From positions 124,001 to 188,000 of the forward strand of contig NZ_WMEU01000002.1 of the NCBI RefSeq assembly GCF_009856295.1: a DNA stretch of 64,000 nt, in the 5' to 3' direction. Source of the stretch: Pontibacillus yanchengensis (GTDB lineage Bacteria > Bacillota > Bacilli > Bacillales > BH030062). Of the stretch, positions 61,529 through 64,000 are shown piece after piece. Both the position numbers and the translations under genes were made by a program. The notes below the pieces were generated by a model that had not been told where the DNA came from, did not search any database, and saw only the letters and a program-made list of their open reading frames with translations. Numbering within the stretch: position 1 is the stretch's first letter; each line of letters begins with the position of its first letter.

Positions 61529-61630
61529 TTGGATAGAAAAATGACTGAGGAATTACAAGGTTTAATCGAGGACTTAAAGCACCTTAACGAAGAGGTAAAG
61601 CAAGGAAACGAGGTGCTGCGTTGTGGCTAA
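61529..61630 (+). CDS. 33-residue coiled-coil peptide
   Basis: TTG 61529 (or ATG 61541) opens a frame reading MDRKMTEELQGLIEDLKHLN, then EEVKQGNEVLRCG. It is a single amphipathic helix. AAAGG lies 11 bases before the TTG. It overlaps the HNH gene start by 8 bases, so it may couple translation of that gene. Confidence 0.5.
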   Translation: MDRKMTEELQGLIEDLKHLNEEVKQGNEVLRCG

Positions 61631-62162
61631 GGATAACACGAAAATATGCGTAGTTTGTGAAAAGGAAAAATCGCTAACCGAATTTAATAAACGCGCTTCG
61701 GAGACGGACGGTCGCCGCAAGGAATGCCGTATTTGTCAGAAGCAAGCAAACGCAGGCTACCGCAACACTCCAAACGGTAGATTAAGACGGGCTTTCCACG
61801 TTGCTAAAGCGAGGGCTAAAGCGGCGGGCGCTTACGATACCTTAACTTTCGAGGAGTTGAAGGAGACGTTCGACGCTGCGGTAGACCACGGTTGCGTTTA
61901 TTGTGGCGGGGAGTTAGAAAACGATTGGTCGGTCGAGCATGTTATTCCGTATTCAAAAGGCGGTACGAACGAGATTCATAACGTTGTAATAGCTCATAAC
62001 GCTTGCAACTTCCGTAAGCATAACCACGCTCCGGCCGATTATTGCGAAGCGCCTGGCTCCTTAGACCAGTTAGCGGCTTATCTATACGTTATGTCGGACG
62101 GTAAGTACGAAATAGACGAAGCATACGCGCTCTTAAAAAGTGGTGAGGCGAATGGGGAATAA
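61623..62162 (+). CDS. HNH endonuclease
   Basis: The 179-residue protein starts with a zinc finger (Cys9, Cys12, Cys35, Cys38) and carries an HNH nuclease domain in its second half: Cys91 and Cys94 (CVYCGG), catalytic His106 (SVEHVIPYSKGG), Asn120, His125 and Cys128 (NACNFRKHN). Such proteins cut DNA and occur in phages as homing or packaging nucleases. GTG 61623 follows GAGGTG and overlaps the preceding frame. The next gene overlaps its 3' end. Confidence 0.88.
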   Translation: MAKDNTKICVVCEKEKSLTEFNKRASETDGRRKECRICQKQANAGYRNTPNGRLRRAFHVAKARAKAAGAYDTLTFEELKETFDAAVDHGCVYCGGELENDWSVEHVIPYSKGGTNEIHNVVIAHNACNFRKHNHAPADYCEAPGSLDQLAAYLYVMSDGKYEIDEAYALLKSGEANGE

Positions 62163-62373
62163 ACTTTGGCGGATGGAGCCTGGTTGGCTCGGAGGCTATA
62201 CGGAAGACCGCGACCTCATCCGGAATATAAAGCGTAGCAAAAAGGATTGGTCGATTATGGCCGACTACTTTATCAGAGGACGATTAAAGGGCGTTCAATT
62301 TAAGATACCAGCGGACAAAAGGCGGGTTGCTGAAAATGCGTTCGGCGTAACGGTCGAAAAATCGAATAAATAA
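62152..62373 (+). CDS. Small basic hypothetical protein
   Basis: ATG 62152 lies 4 bases after GGTGAGG, within the end of the HNH gene. The 73-residue protein is basic (MGNKLWRMEPGWLGGYTEDR, then DLIRNIKRSKKDWSIMADYF, then IRGRLKGVQFKIPADKRRVAENAF). It might bind nucleic acid. Not recognised. After it comes a 130-base gap without a gene. Confidence 0.65.
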   Translation: MGNKLWRMEPGWLGGYTEDRDLIRNIKRSKKDWSIMADYFIRGRLKGVQFKIPADKRRVAENAFGVTVEKSNK

Positions 62374-62504
62374 AGGCGTACAGGCGTTTTTATCTTTGTA
62401 GGAACTATAACCCTAGCGAGTGAAAGAACGTCTTTTATTTACGCCAATTTCTTTAAAAATCTGCGTATATAGTACAGAAATAAACGGATAAAGGGGCGGG
62501 TGAG

Positions 62505-62954
62505 TTGGACGGAAAGTACGGGGAGCATGAAGTCGTTTATTGTACGCTTGCCTTTACCAAGTCGCAAGAAAGCGGCGTAATCGCGGCTGGCGTCCAGTTT
62601 GTACGGAAACATAAAACCACGGAAGGCAAAACGGAGCACGAAGTATTAAAAGTGGCGTCGTTATACCTCGACGAGCCGGACTTATCGTCGTATAACCAAG
62701 CGTGTCGGGCCGTGATGTCCCGGTGTATTTCGGAGCTTCCGGAAGGTACGAAGTTAGTCATATTCCACAGCGCGCAAGCCGTTTTTAATCGGAATAAGGC
62801 GTTTGTCAGGCAAATCACGCCGCAGGCCGAGAGTTACGGCGTAGAAGTTAAAGCGAAAAAGTTTGACCGCAGGAACAAAGCCACGCAAGAGGCCGAGTTA
62901 TTAGCGAATGACGCAATAAAACGTAAAGTAAGTGTAATAAACCAAATTCAATAA
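62505..62954 (+). CDS. Hypothetical protein, possibly RNase H-like fold
   Basis: TTG 62505 follows GGGGCGGGTGAG. The 149-residue protein starts with strands (HEVVYCTLAFTKSQESGVIAAGVQF), has a middle helix, then LPEGTKLVIFHSAQAVFNRN and a C-terminal helix with DRRNKATQEAELLANDAIKR. The order of strands, a helix and a final Asn/Glu/Ala-rich helix recalls ribonuclease H-like domains, where the last motif reads NExADxLA. The usual catalytic acidic residues are not clearly placed, so this is only a suggestion. Confidence 0.6.
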   Translation: MDGKYGEHEVVYCTLAFTKSQESGVIAAGVQFVRKHKTTEGKTEHEVLKVASLYLDEPDLSSYNQACRAVMSRCISELPEGTKLVIFHSAQAVFNRNKAFVRQITPQAESYGVEVKAKKFDRRNKATQEAELLANDAIKRKVSVINQIQ

Positions 62955-62972
62955 AAAAGGGAGAGATTTTTA

Positions 62973-63146
62973 ATGAGAAATCCAATGCACGAATTATACG
63001 AAATCAAAAATAAATTTCACGGCGGAGAGTACGTATCGGAGGAAAATTTAAAACAATTAGAAAATATTTGCAGAACCACAGGCAACCAAGAAGCTAGGTC
63101 ACTTTATTCGCAAGTTAAAAAACATCTAAAAGGAGACGATCAATAA
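62973..63146 (+). CDS. 57-residue hypothetical protein
   Basis: ATG 62973 follows AAAAAGGGAGAG by about 7 bases. The frame reads MRNPMHELYEIKNKFHGGEY, then VSEENLKQLENICRTTGNQE, then ARSLYSQVKKHLKGDDQ; it is mostly helical. Its stop overlaps the next start by one base (TAATG), so the two genes are translationally coupled. Not recognised. Confidence 0.65.
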   Translation: MRNPMHELYEIKNKFHGGEYVSEENLKQLENICRTTGNQEARSLYSQVKKHLKGDDQ

Positions 63147-63745
63147 TGACTACATTCAAACAATCAGCAACCTTAAGAAGTTTAACTCAGGAACTTAAAT
63201 CTAGAAAAGAAGAGCTCTCGGAAAATTTAAGAGGTTTTGATATGGCAATCGAAGAAACCGACAAACAAATCACAGAAAAACAAGAAGCTATTGAAGAAGG
63301 CGTTTCCGTAGACGAGGAAGTCAAATACCAGCAAGAAATTCAGTCTTTGGAGGCTACAAAAGACGTACTAAACAGAAGAAAGGGAGAAGACGAAAGAACT
63401 TTAAACCCCGTCATTAAAGATTTAGAAGAAAAGGTTATTCAACAATTAATTTCAGACGTAAAGAAACAAAAAGGCGAGGCTTTCGAACAAGCAAGGCAAG
63501 AAACAGCAGAAGCCTTAAAGAAGTACCAAGACAGCCTAGCTCGTTTTTACGAGATAAATAACGAAGGTAGAGACTTTATCCACGGATATACTAACTTACT
63601 CGGTGATTTCTTCGATGAAAGAGCTGAGGGAACTATGTACCGAAATAAGTCTGTTATATACGGCGATTCAAAAGCTGGAATTGAAGGTATAACCGAACCG
63701 CAACAATTACAACTAATAAACTACGGAACTATCAGAGGTAAGTAA
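63146..63745 (+). CDS. Coiled-coil hypothetical protein
   Basis: The 199-residue protein is dominated by coiled coil (about 8-130: LTQELKSRKEELSENLRGFDMAIEETDKQITEKQEAIEEG, later ATKDVLNRRKGEDERTLN), with a smaller C-terminal part (about 135-199). AAAAGGAG lies about 10 bases before the ATG. The length and heptads recall phage scaffold or recombination helper proteins, but no motif allows a name. The codon use is closer to the host (more A/T-rich) than in its neighbours. Confidence 0.7.
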   Translation: MTTFKQSATLRSLTQELKSRKEELSENLRGFDMAIEETDKQITEKQEAIEEGVSVDEEVKYQQEIQSLEATKDVLNRRKGEDERTLNPVIKDLEEKVIQQLISDVKKQKGEAFEQARQETAEALKKYQDSLARFYEINNEGRDFIHGYTNLLGDFFDERAEGTMYRNKSVIYGDSKAGIEGITEPQQLQLINYGTIRGK

Positions 63746-64000
63746 ATGAAATACACACTCACTTGTACGTACGTTGAAGACGATAAATTCGGAGTTTTCA
63801 CCTGGGCGCTTTCAAATTTCGAAGGCGTCCTGCACTCCGATTCTATTATTGCGCTAGGCGAGCGGAAATCCGACCGTACTTATTGCGGTCATATCGCTTT
63901 ACGTCGGGCGTTAAGGCAATCAGCTAAACTAACGGAGGGCGTGGTCGATTTAACGGTCAAGCTAGACGAAGGGCTTATCGAGGCGGTAGGTTACGAGCTT
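63746..64000 (+). CDS. Hypothetical phage-type protein, cut by the window end
   Basis: ATG 63746 follows the previous stop codon directly, with AGAGGT about 6 bases upstream. The 85 codons present read MKYTLTCTYVEDDKFGVFTW and later HIALRRALRQSAKLTEGVVDLTV; the frame is still open at the last base. A beta-rich start is followed by a helix. Not recognised. Confidence 0.55.
   Translation, partial: MKYTLTCTYVEDDKFGVFTWALSNFEGVLHSDSIIALGERKSDRTYCGHIALRRALRQSAKLTEGVVDLTVKLDEGLIEAVGYEL

Larger units (their letters stand above)
55516..64000 (+). mobile_element. Left part of an integrated prophage-like element at tRNA-Arg
   Basis: After the tRNA-Arg the sequence becomes rich in CG words (CGTACG, GACGAA), unlike the host genes. 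Gene content is phage/plasmid-like: an integrase next to the tRNA, a second tyrosine recombinase, a divergent repressor module, iteron-like repeats and an initiator-like gene, an HNH endonuclease, and small overlapping genes on the plus strand. No duplicated tRNA 3' end (attR) is seen before 64000, so the element continues beyond the window. Prophage versus integrative plasmid cannot be decided; no structural genes are visible. Confidence 0.85.

Overview
This window is a chromosomal segment of a spore-forming, low-GC Gram-positive bacterium of the family Bacillaceae. The evidence is gene order: coaE-gapB-speD-nrdR-dnaB-dnaI-ytxC-thrS, infC-rpmI-rplT, pheST, rnhC-zapA-yshB-polX-mutS2, lcfA-fadR-fadB-etfBA, trxA, uvrC, sdhCAB, gerE, racE-gerM-rph-ysnAB follows Bacillus subtilis almost gene for gene. 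Spore genes (ytaF, ytxC, sspI, gerE, gerM) support this. A halophilic or marine relative (Halobacillus/Pontibacillus/Virgibacillus-like) is my inference from protein divergence and repeat content; it is not proven by the sequence.

Layout. 1-8.2 kb: cofactor synthesis (coaE), gluconeogenesis (gapB), polyamine synthesis (speD), ribonucleotide reductase control (nrdR) and replication restart/helicase loading (dnaB, dnaI). 8.3-12.2 kb: thrS under a T-box, then the infC-rpmI-rplT operon behind an L20-type leader; infC appears to start at AUU. 12.4-17.8 kb: small membrane proteins, a sigma-W-type ysdB, a dUTPase, an M42 aminopeptidase, sspI and an rRNA methyltransferase-like gene. 17.8-21.8 kb: pheST under a Phe T-box. 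22-30.7 kb: a YitT protein, RNase HIII, cell division and DNA repair genes (zapA, polX, mutS2). 30.7-38.7 kb: an ABC-F ATPase, a frameshifted DUF421 gene and the fatty-acid degradation operon with a FadR operator. 39-46 kb: trxA, uvrC, sdhCAB, thioesterase. 46.4-55.2 kb: a ComP/ComA-like two-component pair without comQX, then gerE, ysmB, racE, gerM, rph, ysnA, ysnB and two tRNAs.

Intergenic repeats are prominent. Family A is a roughly 630 bp element with 25 bp terminal inverted repeats (copies at 0.9 and 51.5 kb, a fragment at 16.1 kb). Family B is a roughly 80-210 bp foldable element with five copies, all on the same strand. Family C is a degenerate tandem repeat of about 20 bp (16.2 kb, with a small inverted copy at 12.3 kb).

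From 55.5 kb to the end the sequence changes character: CpG-rich words, short tightly packed genes and phage-like content. It starts directly after a tRNA-Arg gene lacking an encoded CCA and carries two tyrosine recombinases, a divergent repressor switch, 32 bp iteron-like repeats next to a replication-initiator-like gene with a disrupted frame, an HNH endonuclease and a run of small early-type genes. I read this as the left part of a prophage or other integrative element that continues past the window. It is the most likely place for undescribed biology here.
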